Shown in pieces: positions 1 to 6,010 of a DNA stretch of 6,660 bases (its first letter is position 1; the number at the start of each line of letters is the position of its first letter). The DNA comes from JAGMDK01 sp023128695. Lineage in GTDB: Bacteria > Planctomycetota > Phycisphaerae > UBA1845 > Fen-1342. Both the position numbers and the translations under genes were made by a program. A model generated the notes under the pieces. That model worked only from the letters and a program-made list of their open reading frames with translations, was not told where the DNA came from and did not search any database. The stretch spans positions 1 to 6,660 of the forward strand of contig DAOVQG010000259.1 in assembly GCA_030628805.1 (NCBI GenBank), read 5' to 3'.

Positions 1-3000
1 CCTCGGCCAGCAGGATGCGGCAGTCGAGCTTAGACGAGCCGCGGGCTTCAGCCTGCGCGGCGCCGCGCGGGCTGAAGCCCGCGGCTCCTTCAGGATCCAG
101 CACGGTGGCGGAAAGGGGGTCTTCGATCATCTTCACACCCGCGAGCGGCCCCGTGGCCACCCTCACGCGGAACGTGCTGCCCTCGCCGGGCTTGCTCTCG
201 ACGGTGATGTCGCCGCCCAGCATCTCCGCCAGCCGCTTGCTGATCGAGAGGCCCAGGCCCGTGCCGCCGAATTCGCGCGTCGTGGAGTTGTCGGCCTGCG
301 TGAACGGCCGGAATACCCTGGCCACCTGCTCCTCGCTCATGCCCGGGCCGGTGTCCACCACATCGAATTGGAGGAACGGTCCGACGGATTGCGGATTGGC
401 GATTTCGGATTGTGGAGTGGGGATTTCGTCGGGTGCCACGGCTGTGTCAGCCGTGTTATCCGGTCCTCCCTCACGGCCGACACGGCCGTGCCACCCTTGG
501 ACTCCTGGCCCCTCCACGAAGCGTGTCACCAAGCGCACCTCGCCGGCCTCGGCGAACTTGATCGCGTTGCCGATCAGGTTGATGAGAATCTGCCGCAGGC
601 GCGTCGGATCGCTCTGGATGGTCTCGGGGATAGCCCCGGCGTACTCAAACTTGAGTGGCAACCCTTTCGCGTCGGCGAGCACCCGCGCCAGCGAGGTCAC
701 TCCGGCGACGAGCCGGCAGGGCGAGCAGGCGATCCGCTCGACCGTCATCTTGCCGGCCTCGATCTTCGACAGGTCGAGGATGTCGTTGATGATTCCCAGC
801 AGGTACTCCCCGTTGCGTTTGATCGTCTGGGCGGCCTCGACCCTGTCTGGTGGGGCGTTCTCAAGGTCGCCATGTTCCAGCAGGACGTCGGTGAACCCCA
901 GGATGGCCGTCATGGGCGTGCGAATCTCGTGGCTCATGTTGGCCAAAAACTCGCCTTTGGCCCGATCGGCCACCTCGGCGGTCCGGCGGGCCTCGACCAG
1001 GTCGGTGACGTTGATGACGTTCAGGATCACACCCCGATAGTGCGCGCCCTCGAGGATGGGCTGTACTCGCAACGACAACTGCATCCCGAGCAGCTCCCGG
1101 TTGACGATATGCGTCTGGCGAGACTTCCCGCCGCGGAAGGCACCCAGAGCGGCCCGCACGCGAGCCGTCCCCTCCGTGTCGGGGTGGAATTCCCAGAGCG
1201 ACTTGCCCACGATGTCGTCCCGGTTCATACCCACCTTGTCCAAGAACCACTCGTTGACCTCGGTGATGATGTCGTCGCCGTCCGCGACGACGATGCCTTC
1301 GTCCATACCCTCGATCATCGCGCGCAGCTTGTGGGCCTCCTGGGCCACCGTCCCATGGGCCTGTGCAAGGGCCTCCTCGACCTGCTTGCGCTCGGTGATG
1401 TCGCTATGACTCGCCATCTGCGCAACGACATTCCCCTCATCATTCAGTACTTTTGACGAGGAAATACTCACCGGAAAGAGTTCACCATTCTTCCTTTTGC
1501 CAACCAATTCCCCCATCCAGCCACCTTCCATCGTTGCCTTAAGGGCCTCTTCCAATTGTGGTGCCTGTGCCTTGGCGTAGACGTCGGCAATATTCCGTCC
1601 GATTAACTCCTCTCTTGAGTAGCCAAACATCCTGGTGAACGTGTCATTCACATAGGTAATCCTGTATTCCGGATCACCCATGGCTATTCCCTCAACCGCG
1701 TTGCCCACTGCCTGCGACAGCAGCCGCAGCTTTTCCTCCGCCCGCTTGCGCTCGGTAATGTCGCTGACGACCGCGAGCAGGTGTGGCTTGCCCTTGACGG
1801 CAACCGGCGAGCCTCGAACCTCTACCTCGAAAGGTGTTCCGTCCTTCCGAACATCCGTGGATTCCGCATGGAACTTGCCTGCACTCTGCAACTGTGTCTT
1901 GAAGTTCTCGAACAAGTGGTAGCAGTTCCGGTGGACGATATCCCGGTCCCCAAGCCCGATCAGTTCGTCATAGTCGTAGCCATACATCGCGCACGCGGCC
2001 GGATTGGCCTCTACGATCTTCCCCCGCGGGTCAAAGACGAGCACGCCGTCCGTCGCGGCTTCGAAGATCTGGCGGTGGTGCTGCTCGCTCTCCCGCAGGA
2101 TCGCCTCGGCCCGCTTGCGCTGTCGTAAGAATCGCAGTGCCCAGGCGAGCGTGACAGCCATGCCCGCCAGGAGGACGGCGACCGATGCGATCCAAGGCCA
2201 ATACTGCTTGAGAACATCACCGAACGTAACTTTGCCGTAGTCCTTGTACAGCCCGACGCGGAGTTCCTTGAGGCATTCATGCACCGGCTGATAGTTGAGC
2301 GGGACCGTCCAGCCCGCACACCTGGCCGCCTTGGCCGCCGGGCAGTCCGCCGGCATGTTCAGCAAGGCAAAGGCCACCTCTTCCGCCAGTTCGTCAGACG
2401 TATGCGCGACCTTCGCCAACGGCCATTCGGGATACCGGCGCGTGGAACGTTGGACAGGCAGTTCAAGGATATCGGTACCCTGTTCGTTGATGACGCGGAA
2501 GTTCTCCAGGCGGATCTTGCCCTCGGCTGCCATTCGCTCCAGCGTATCGCTCCTGACGGTCCCCGCGTCTACGAGCCCGTCTCTGACCGTGTAGACGACG
2601 AAATCGTGCGTATCATCGAACTGAAGCTCGGCGAAGTCGCGATAGGGATCGATCCCGGCCTCCTTCAGCTCCCGCCAGGCCGCGAGCCATCCGCCCAGCG
2701 ATTCCTCGTTTACGGCCATGAAGGTCTTGCCTTTGAGATCGTCCAGGCACTTGATGTCGTCGCGGTCGGCCCGGCGGAAGATTACTCCCGCGTAGCTGGT
2801 ATACGCGATCCCTCCGTGAAGGTTTCTGAGTGACACCAGGCGGTTCACGCCGTGGTCGGTCTCCAGTTCCACGTACATCGAAGGGTTGGCGAGCACGAAA
2901 TCCACTTCGCCCCGCTCCACGGCCGCGTGGAGCTCGTCATAGTCGAGGGGCACGATGACGAACGAGCGTCCGATGTCGAGCGGGACTACGGGGATCGGCT

Positions 3001-3238
3001 TGCTCAGGTACTCGGCCGTGAGCCCCCATTTCTCCAGGCACCGTTCGGGGCCCCGCTTGGCCAAGACACCGATCTTGACCAGATCCTGCGCATTGTCTTG
3101 GGCCGCGGCCGGGCCTCCCGTCGCCAGTGCGAGCAGGAGGGCAACCAGTGCGCCAGCGCCGGCGCTACTGATCCTGGGAACGACCGGCGGTCTTCGCGCG
3201 GCGGTCCTTGAATCTAAGGTAAAAGTAGTAGATGCCAT
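1..3238 (-). CDS. Hybrid sensor histidine kinase with PhnD-like periplasmic domain and three PAS domains (C-terminus outside window)
   Basis: The first 1079 residues are visible; the gene continues past position 1. Domains in order: a signal peptide (basic region, then hydrophobic ALVALLLALA, likely cleavage after AAA at residue 46); a periplasmic binding-protein domain of the PhnD/phosphonate-phosphite family (about 50-335, with KIGVLAKRGPERC, DFVLANPSMY and GWTVPLNYQPVHECLKELRVG); one membrane helix (347-371); three PAS domains (about 383-491, 505-611 and 638-745), the first two ending in SDITERK; HisKA with phospho-acceptor His770 in MSHEIRTPM; HATPase with N-box Asn887/Asn891, DTGPGM at 962 and GGTGLGLS at 991; then RILLAE at 1074, the usual first strand of a receiver domain, which makes it a hybrid kinase. 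By family, it should autophosphorylate at His770 and pass phosphate to the receiver. ATG 3238 is the only ATG after an in-frame stop upstream, although no strong Shine-Dalgarno precedes it. Cys299 and Cys307 lie near the end of the sensor domain. The ligand is unknown; the PhnD-like fold does not prove that it binds phosphorus compounds. The same-strand Fis-type gene ends 250 nt upstream. Confidence 0.95.
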   Translation of the reverse strand, partial: MASTTFTLDSRTAARRPPVVPRISSAGAGALVALLLALATGGPAAAQDNAQDLVKIGVLAKRGPERCLEKWGLTAEYLSKPIPVVPLDIGRSFVIVPLDYDELHAAVERGEVDFVLANPSMYVELETDHGVNRLVSLRNLHGGIAYTSYAGVIFRRADRDDIKCLDDLKGKTFMAVNEESLGGWLAAWRELKEAGIDPYRDFAELQFDDTHDFVVYTVRDGLVDAGTVRSDTLERMAAEGKIRLENFRVINEQGTDILELPVQRSTRRYPEWPLAKVAHTSDELAEEVAFALLNMPADCPAAKAARCAGWTVPLNYQPVHECLKELRVGLYKDYGKVTFGDVLKQYWPWIASVAVLLAGMAVTLAWALRFLRQRKRAEAILRESEQHHRQIFEAATDGVLVFDPRGKIVEANPAACAMYGYDYDELIGLGDRDIVHRNCYHLFENFKTQLQSAGKFHAESTDVRKDGTPFEVEVRGSPVAVKGKPHLLAVVSDITERKRAEEKLRLLSQAVGNAVEGIAMGDPEYRITYVNDTFTRMFGYSREELIGRNIADVYAKAQAPQLEEALKATMEGGWMGELVGKRKNGELFPVSISSSKVLNDEGNVVAQMASHSDITERKQVEEALAQAHGTVAQEAHKLRAMIEGMDEGIVVADGDDIITEVNEWFLDKVGMNRDDIVGKSLWEFHPDTEGTARVRAALGAFRGGKSRQTHIVNRELLGMQLSLRVQPILEGAHYRGVILNVINVTDLVEARRTAEVADRAKGEFLANMSHEIRTPMTAILGFTDVLLEHGDLENAPPDRVEAAQTIKRNGEYLLGIINDILDLSKIEAGKMTVERIACSPCRLVAGVTSLARVLADAKGLPLKFEYAGAIPETIQSDPTRLRQILINLIGNAIKFAEAGEVRLVTRFVEGPGVQGWHGRVGREGGPDNTADTAVAPDEIPTPQSEIANPQSVGPFLQFDVVDTGPGMSEEQVARVFRPFTQADNSTTREFGGTGLGLSISKRLAEMLGGDITVESKPGEGSTFRVRVATGPLAGVKMIEDPLSATVLDPEGAAGFSPRGAAQAEARGSSKLDCRILLAE
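36..87. repeat. 52-bp near-perfect palindrome inside the kinase gene
   Basis: Two perfect 18-nt arms (GAGCCGCGGGCTTCAGCC and its reverse complement) flank a 14-nt perfect palindrome, GCGCGGCGCCGCGC. Only the single bases between these parts do not pair. It is read through in frame by the kinase and encodes an Ala/Gly/Ser-rich stretch (EGAAGFSPRGAAQAEARGSS) just before the receiver domain starts. The GCGGGCTGAAGCCCGC core resembles a dispersed GC-rich repeat that I recall from environmental genomes. That family assignment is from memory. Confidence 0.85.
386..428. repeat. Degenerate GGATTNC short tandem repeat inside the kinase ATPase domain
   Basis: The plus strand shows imprecise 6-8-nt units: GGATTGC, GGATTGGC, GATTTC, GGATTGT, GGAGTGG, GGATTTC. 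On the coding (minus) strand they read as Pro/Gln/Ser/Ile/Asn-rich protein (EIPTPQSEIANPQS, residues 938-951). Together with the adjacent inverted repeat at 432-495 this makes a low-complexity insert of about 40 residues between two beta strands of the HATPase domain. Confidence 0.75.
432..495. repeat. 24-nt imperfect inverted repeat inside the kinase ATPase domain
   Basis: The left arm (432-455) and right arm (472-495) are reverse complements with three mismatches across 24 nt, separated by 16 nt. Each arm is itself a small palindrome (for example CACGGCTG-TGT-CAGCCGTG). It is translated in frame by the kinase as residues 916-936, rich in Gly, Arg and Asp. It sits exactly beside the GGATTNC repeat, so the two together look like an intergenic-type repeat cluster captured in a coding loop. 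Confidence 0.8.
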
Positions 3239-3488
3239 CCGAATCCCATGCGTGCCGGCGCCTGCCGCGTCTCGATCCGCTACTTCATCTGTGTGCTCCG
3301 AAGGAACACGCCGCCATTTTCAGATCGGTACCGCAATAGAAGATGATGAGTTAAAGGAGTCCGGAGAGGGGTTGGCAAATACAACGCTGCCATTGGACTT
3401 TCCCAGCCGGTGCCGAGCGCGCACACGAAGTGGGCATGTTCGGCCAATAGGGATGCACGCAATCCGCCGCGCCACAGCGCGATTCTAC

Positions 3489-3788
3489 CTACCACCGGTA
3501 GATCCCGTACTGCCTTAGTTTTTTGTGGATCGCCTCGCAGTCCATCTGGAGCATCCGGGCCGCCTGCGCGTTGTTCCCGCCTGTTTCGCGCAGCACCCGA
3601 ACCAGCACGTCCCGCTCCAGTTGCCTCGCCTTGCGGCGCACGCCCTCCTTGAGCCGGGCGCTGCGCTCAACCCCGCTGTCAATACCAAGGTCGTTCGAAC
3701 CGGTCTCGCTGCGCGCATCTGAAACGCGCGGGGGCTCAGGGCCAATCTCGAAACGCTTCGCTAAAGCTGCATTCGCCCCGTTATTCAT
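3489..3788 (-). CDS. Stand-alone Fis/NtrC-type helix-turn-helix protein
   Basis: This 99-residue protein has a low-complexity N-terminal half (1-45) and a C-terminal half (about 46-97) that matches the DNA-binding end of NtrC-family activators: LKEGVRRKARQLERDVLVRV, then TGGNNAQAARMLQMD, then the recognition helix CEAIHKKLRQYGI. It has no receiver and no AAA+ domain, so it cannot activate sigma-54 polymerase alone. By family it would bind DNA as a dimer; its role here is inferred only from position. The frame is open to an earlier ATG at 3860, but the ATG at 3788 has a strong GGAGG at 3797-3801 eight nt upstream, so I chose the shorter form. It lies 250 nt upstream of the sensor kinase on the same strand, and 1.1 kb from the divergent gvpA. 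It could be a regulator of either unit, or a remnant of a larger NtrC-type gene. The HTH call is firm; the function is open. Confidence 0.85.
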   Translation of the reverse strand: MNNGANAALAKRFEIGPEPPRVSDARSETGSNDLGIDSGVERSARLKEGVRRKARQLERDVLVRVLRETGGNNAQAARMLQMDCEAIHKKLRQYGIYRW

Positions 3789-3794
3789 CGTCGC

Positions 3795-3801
3795 AACCTC
3801 C
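3795..3801 (-). promoter_or_regulatory. Ribosome binding site deciding the start of the Fis-type gene
   Basis: The minus strand reads GGAGGTT, with eight nt between GGAGG and the ATG at 3788. This favours the 99-residue start over the upstream in-frame ATG at 3860. Confidence 0.75.
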
Positions 3802-3860
3802 ACTGGCACGCCCCCACAGCCGGCACGCAAGATCACGGGTGTGTCTCCGTAAGTAAGCAT

Positions 3861-3888
3861 TCAGCGGTCAGCAATCAGCGATCAGCCG
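3861..3888. repeat. Left heptamer array, four TCAGCNN units
   Basis: Four heptamers in exact phase: TCAGCGG, TCAGCAA, TCAGCGA, TCAGCCG. The orientation is opposite to the larger array at 3998-4095. Confidence 0.85.
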
Positions 3889-3997
3889 AAAGTCGAGCGT
3901 TCAACGGGTAAATGTCACAAATAGCGTGTTATTCGGAGCAGCCTGAGCACATGACTGAGGTTAAGTACTTACTCGTTAATCAGCGTAAAAGCCGACC

Positions 3998-4095
3998 GCT
4001 GAAAGCTGAAAGCTGAAAGCTGAATGCTGACCGCTGAAAGCTGAATGCTGACCGCTGAAAGCTGAATGCTGACCGCTGAAAGCTGATTGCTGATA
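3998..4095. repeat. Right heptamer array, fourteen GCTGANN units
   Basis: Fourteen perfectly phased heptamers GCTGANN. The last two bases cycle mostly as AA, AT, CC, which gives a 21-nt higher-order unit with GACCGCT starting at 4029, 4050 and 4071. It is similar in style to the short tandemly repeated heptamers known from cyanobacteria, though with a different sequence. Confidence 0.9.
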
Positions 4096-4219
4096 GCTTG
4101 TTGCAAACGGCTGAACACTTACCTCCGTAAGATTCCCTGGCCTTGCCAAGAGTTTCCGTACCGTCCAACTGCTCTGCTCCTTGGCAGGAACGCAAGCAGA
4201 CCGAGATATCGGCGGCAGC

Positions 4220-4442
4220 ACCCGCCTTCGTGAAGCTCGAAGATGCAACCCAATGGTTGGTTTTGCCAATGCCGTCTTTCAATAGACTCGTAGGCACCTA
4301 TGGTCTGGCATTGTCTACGGACTCCCTTGGTATGGTAGGGTTGACCCGCAGTGGCGGCAGCCAACTGCAGATGGCCCACGGCCCAGCATTGGCAGAACCA
4401 ACCAGGGGGTTGCATCTTCCAACTTAACGAGGCCTGTTTCTG
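4220..4442. repeat. Imperfect inverted repeat, arms about 55 nt, spacer about 110 nt
   Basis: The left arm (about 4220-4273) and the right arm (about 4384-4442) are reverse complements. The best core, GAAGATGCAACCC, two mismatches, TGGTTGGTT, one mismatch, TGCCAATGC, extends outward at lower identity. A transcript could fold into a long hairpin. No transposase and no clear target duplication flank it. Read in the matching frame both arms give VKLEDAT-x-WLVLPM, so it may instead be two inverted copies of a once-coding fragment. Confidence 0.7.
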
Positions 4443-4505
4443 GTGCCGATAGGTGTTGCGTTGGCGTGTCACCAATGCAGGACAGTGGCTGAGCGAGCCG
4501 AAACC

Positions 4506-4522
4506 TGCCGTGTGCCACGGCA
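4506..4522. other. Small perfect hairpin in the gvpA upstream region
   Basis: TGCCGTG, a three-base loop, then CACGGCA: a 7-bp perfect stem with no following T-run, so not a standard terminator. Its role is unknown. Confidence 0.45.
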
Positions 4523-4750
4523 ACCGCAGTATCTGTACCGCGGCACGGGCTGTTGTGTATGGCACAGCCACGCGCTGGCTGATACAGACTCGATGCGCCC
4601 ACGCGTGGATTGGTCTGGGCGGCAACGACGGGTCCGGGCAGGAGTTCCATGTCCAGTATAACCGAGCGGAAGGAACTAGACATGAGAGAGTCAAGACTAT
4701 GAATGAGATAACGAGTATTCGCAGGGTAATCGAAGGCGCGCGACTCGTAT

Positions 4751-4768
4751 GTCTTCCGGGGGGAAGAC
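4751..4768. other. Perfect hairpin upstream of gvpA
   Basis: GTCTTCC, loop GGGG, GGAAGAC: a 7-bp perfect stem 148 nt before gvpA. It could be an operator-like palindrome or a leader RNA structure. It lacks a T-run. Confidence 0.45.
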
Positions 4769-4902
4769 TACCTTGTGGCGTGGCAAGCTCTGGCAAGAGT
4801 TTTCTATGGACTTTGGTTAAGTGCCTGCCCAACTATTTACGATGGTATCAAGGCACGTAATGAGGAGCGGTTCCTCCCGTGCATCTAGTGGCCACTTTTA
4901 AG

Positions 4903-4908
4903 AAAGGG
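4903..4908 (+). promoter_or_regulatory. Ribosome binding site of gvpA
   Basis: AAAGGG lies seven nt before the ATG at 4916. It is a moderate Shine-Dalgarno and supports this start. Confidence 0.6.
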
Positions 4909-4915
4909 CAGAATC

Positions 4916-5125
4916 ATGGCAGTAGAGAAGGCAATCGCAAGTTCGAGTCTGGTCGAGGTCATTGACCGCATTCTCGACAAGGGCATCGTGATCGACGCCT
5001 GGGTTCGCATCTCCCTCGTGGGGATCGAGTTGCTGGCGATCGAGGCCCGTGTCGTGATCGCGGGCGTCGAGACGTTTCTGAAGTACGCCGAGGCGGTCGG
5101 CCTGCTGCCCGAGGAAGCCGCGTAA
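4916..5125 (+). CDS. gvpA: Gas vesicle structural protein GvpA
   Basis: This complete 69-residue protein is the main shell subunit of gas vesicles, the air-filled protein organelles that give buoyancy. GvpA packs into ribs with a hydrophobic inner face. Family hallmarks are visible along the whole length: SLVEVIDRILDKGIVIDAWV (helix 1 and first strand), RISLVGIELLAIEARVVIAG (second strand and turn), and VETFLKYAEAVGL (helix 2). Length and order match the usual GvpA of about 70 residues with no gaps. It is the first gene of a plus-strand cluster with two helical-protein genes behind it. A hairpin at 5142-5164 follows directly, which may favour a short abundant gvpA transcript. Nothing looks broken. 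A GvpJ or GvpM paralogue is less likely, because the sequence is close to canonical GvpA throughout. Confidence 0.98.
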   Translation: MAVEKAIASSSLVEVIDRILDKGIVIDAWVRISLVGIELLAIEARVVIAGVETFLKYAEAVGLLPEEAA

Positions 5126-5141
5126 GCAGCCTTGGGACGCG

Positions 5142-5164
5142 TTGGACCCCTGTGTGGGGTCCGA
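5142..5164 (+). terminator. Intercistronic hairpin after gvpA (possible attenuator or mRNA-stabilising stem)
   Basis: TTGGACCCC, loop TGTGT, GGGGTCCGA: a 9-bp stem with one G-T pair, starting 17 nt after the gvpA stop. A smaller stem (CCGA/TCGG, 5161-5173) overlaps its end. No T-run follows, so a full intrinsic terminator is unlikely. Partial termination or 3'-end protection of gvpA mRNA fits the need for GvpA in large excess. In cyanobacteria, abundant gvpA-only transcripts are known. Confidence 0.55.
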
Positions 5165-5317
5165 CCCGTCGGGAATGTGAGATATCCCCGCGGCGGGCAG
5201 GCTCTTCGCCGACCCTGACCTACCGCAGCAATGCAGAGTTCGCGGGCATATCTCTTGTTCCCGGATGAACTGAGGGATTGGCAGAGACTTACAGGAGCGT
5301 TTCCAACAGGTGCGGCG

Positions 5318-5974
5318 ATGAGCGAAGTGGCAACAAAAGCGGTGAAGGACGAAGTGGCGGGTCAAGACGCGCCGTCGGTTGAGCGGGTCCTCGAGAAATA
5401 CCGCGCCACGGTCGAGACGGTGGCGGGCTACATGGGCCACGCGGTGGCCTTGCTGGAAGATCTCTACGCCGAGCAGGATGCGATGATTGACCAGCTCAAG
5501 GGAATGCTTTCGAAGAGCAAGTCGCTTCGTCGCTCGGATTTTGAGGCCATCTTCGCCAACGTCCTCGCTCGGCGGCGCAGGACCAGAGAGACGCTGCCGA
5601 CGCTGGTTGACGGATACCGCGCCAACCGGGAAGCGCTTATTCAAGAGATAGAGGGTTTGTGCAGTTCCGACACGCCGCGGGCCGGCAAAACCTGGCCGGC
5701 CTTGAAGAAGCGGCTACTGGACGGTGACGACACCGGCGAGCGGGAAGTCGTCGCCGTTCTGCGACAGGTTCACCTGGAGCGGGAAGAGCTTTCAACCGCA
5801 TTGTCGGACCTGCTGAGGCGGGGAGAGAGGCTCAAGATCAGCGACCTGAAGACCGTGGCCCAGAGGCTTGCCAGTCGGGATTCGCGGGAGTCCGCGGAGC
5901 TGGCAGCTCTACTGGCAACGTGCGAAGCCGCCGGCAGAAACGCCAGTATGCAATGGAAGAAGCTGGCCGGATAG
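5318..5974 (+). CDS. Unrecognised helical protein with an internal duplication, in the gvp cluster
   Basis: This 218-residue protein is almost wholly alpha-helical and charged, with no signal peptide or membrane segment, so probably cytoplasmic. I do not recognise it as GvpF/L, N, J, K, G or another standard gas vesicle protein. It consists of two homologous halves: residues 43-86 align with 145-187 without a gap at a constant offset of 102. Shared positions include VALL/VAVL, a Glu nine residues in, L..(M/L)L, then L(R/K)xSD(F/L). Similarity continues weakly to about 106/208. Each half looks like a helical hairpin or bundle. I chose ATG 5318, which has AGGTG seven nt upstream and begins a normal soluble N-terminus (MSEVATKAVKDEV); an in-frame ATG at 5231 would add 29 residues without a clear ribosome site. 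It lies 192 nt after gvpA and 36 nt before the repeat protein, so probably in the same operon and acting in vesicle assembly or on the shell surface (inference). Confidence 0.85.
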   Translation: MSEVATKAVKDEVAGQDAPSVERVLEKYRATVETVAGYMGHAVALLEDLYAEQDAMIDQLKGMLSKSKSLRRSDFEAIFANVLARRRRTRETLPTLVDGYRANREALIQEIEGLCSSDTPRAGKTWPALKKRLLDGDDTGEREVVAVLRQVHLEREELSTALSDLLRRGERLKISDLKTVAQRLASRDSRESAELAALLATCEAAGRNASMQWKKLAG

Positions 5975-5999
5975 AACGCGCTACCCACAACAAGGGATC

Positions 6000-6006
6000 G
6001 AGGTGA
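6000..6006 (+). promoter_or_regulatory. Ribosome binding site of the 18-residue-repeat protein
   Basis: GAGGTGA lies four nt before the ATG at 6011. It is a strong site that fixes this start. Confidence 0.75.
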
Positions 6007-6010
6007 GATA

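Larger units (their letters stand above)
3854..4121. mobile_element. Possible MITE-like element with heptamer arrays and 9-bp flanking direct repeat
   Basis: The ends are inverted: TAAGCATTCAGC (3854-3865) against the reverse complement of 4110-4121, TAAGTGTTCAGC, 10 of 12 matching. Immediately outside are two copies of CTCCGTAAG, at 3845-3853 and 4123-4131 (one extra C at 4122), as a 9-bp target duplication would leave. Inside, the left end carries four TCAGCNN heptamers and the right end fourteen GCTGANN heptamers, again in opposite orientation. There is no transposase and no credible gene inside, so if mobile it would be non-autonomous. The open frames across it only translate the heptamers (SAFSGQH-type strings). 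The alternative is a heptamer repeat that has expanded in place, with the flanking 9-mer by chance. Confidence 0.5.
4132..4915. other. Long non-coding leader or intergenic region upstream of gvpA
   Basis: This stretch of about 780 nt holds no reading frame with a recognisable protein family. Open frames exist on both strands, but they overlap one another, lack Shine-Dalgarno sites and have no domain signatures. It contains a large inverted repeat (4220-4442) and perfect hairpins at 4506-4522 and 4751-4768. A weak sigma-70-like pair (TTTGGT at 4812-4817, TATTTA at 4834-4839, 16 nt apart) is possible but not convincing. I see no clear sigma-54 TGGCAC-N5-TTGC site. The gvpA promoter must lie here or further left. 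Confidence 0.6.

Noticed and set aside
15..1456. Long plus-strand open frames opposite the kinase gene
   Set aside because: They are antisense shadows of a high-GC gene; the minus strand reads through with full kinase motifs (HEIRTPM, DTGPGM, GGTGLGLS) while the plus frames show none.
3280..3495. 71-residue minus-strand frame between the Fis-type gene and the kinase
   Set aside because: No recognisable motif and no good ribosome site, and it overlaps the end of the Fis-type gene; the 250-nt gap is more likely a promoter or leader.
1781..3518. Further plus-strand open frames opposite the sensor and PAS domains
   Set aside because: They show no domain signature and lie wholly or largely opposite the well-supported minus-strand kinase gene.
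3854..4095. Heptamer arrays as a CRISPR array
   Set aside because: Units are 7 nt and contiguous with no unique spacers, and no cas genes are present.
3976..4297. Minus-strand frames giving SAFSGQH-type repeats
   Set aside because: They are translations of the GCTGANN heptamer array; a 7-nt unit leaves several frames open by composition alone.
3960..4822. GTTAAGT and ACTTAAC heptamers as possible integron attC ends
   Set aside because: They occur at 3960, 4422 and 4816, spacing too wide for one attC site, and no integrase or cassette layout is present.
4119..4860. Overlapping open frames on both strands before gvpA
   Set aside because: Mutually overlapping, without ribosome sites or family motifs; only the VKLEDAT segment in the inverted repeat merits follow-up.
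4699..4860. 53-residue plus-strand frame starting MNEITSIRRV
   Set aside because: No clear Shine-Dalgarno site and no recognisable family; it spans the 4751-4768 hairpin.
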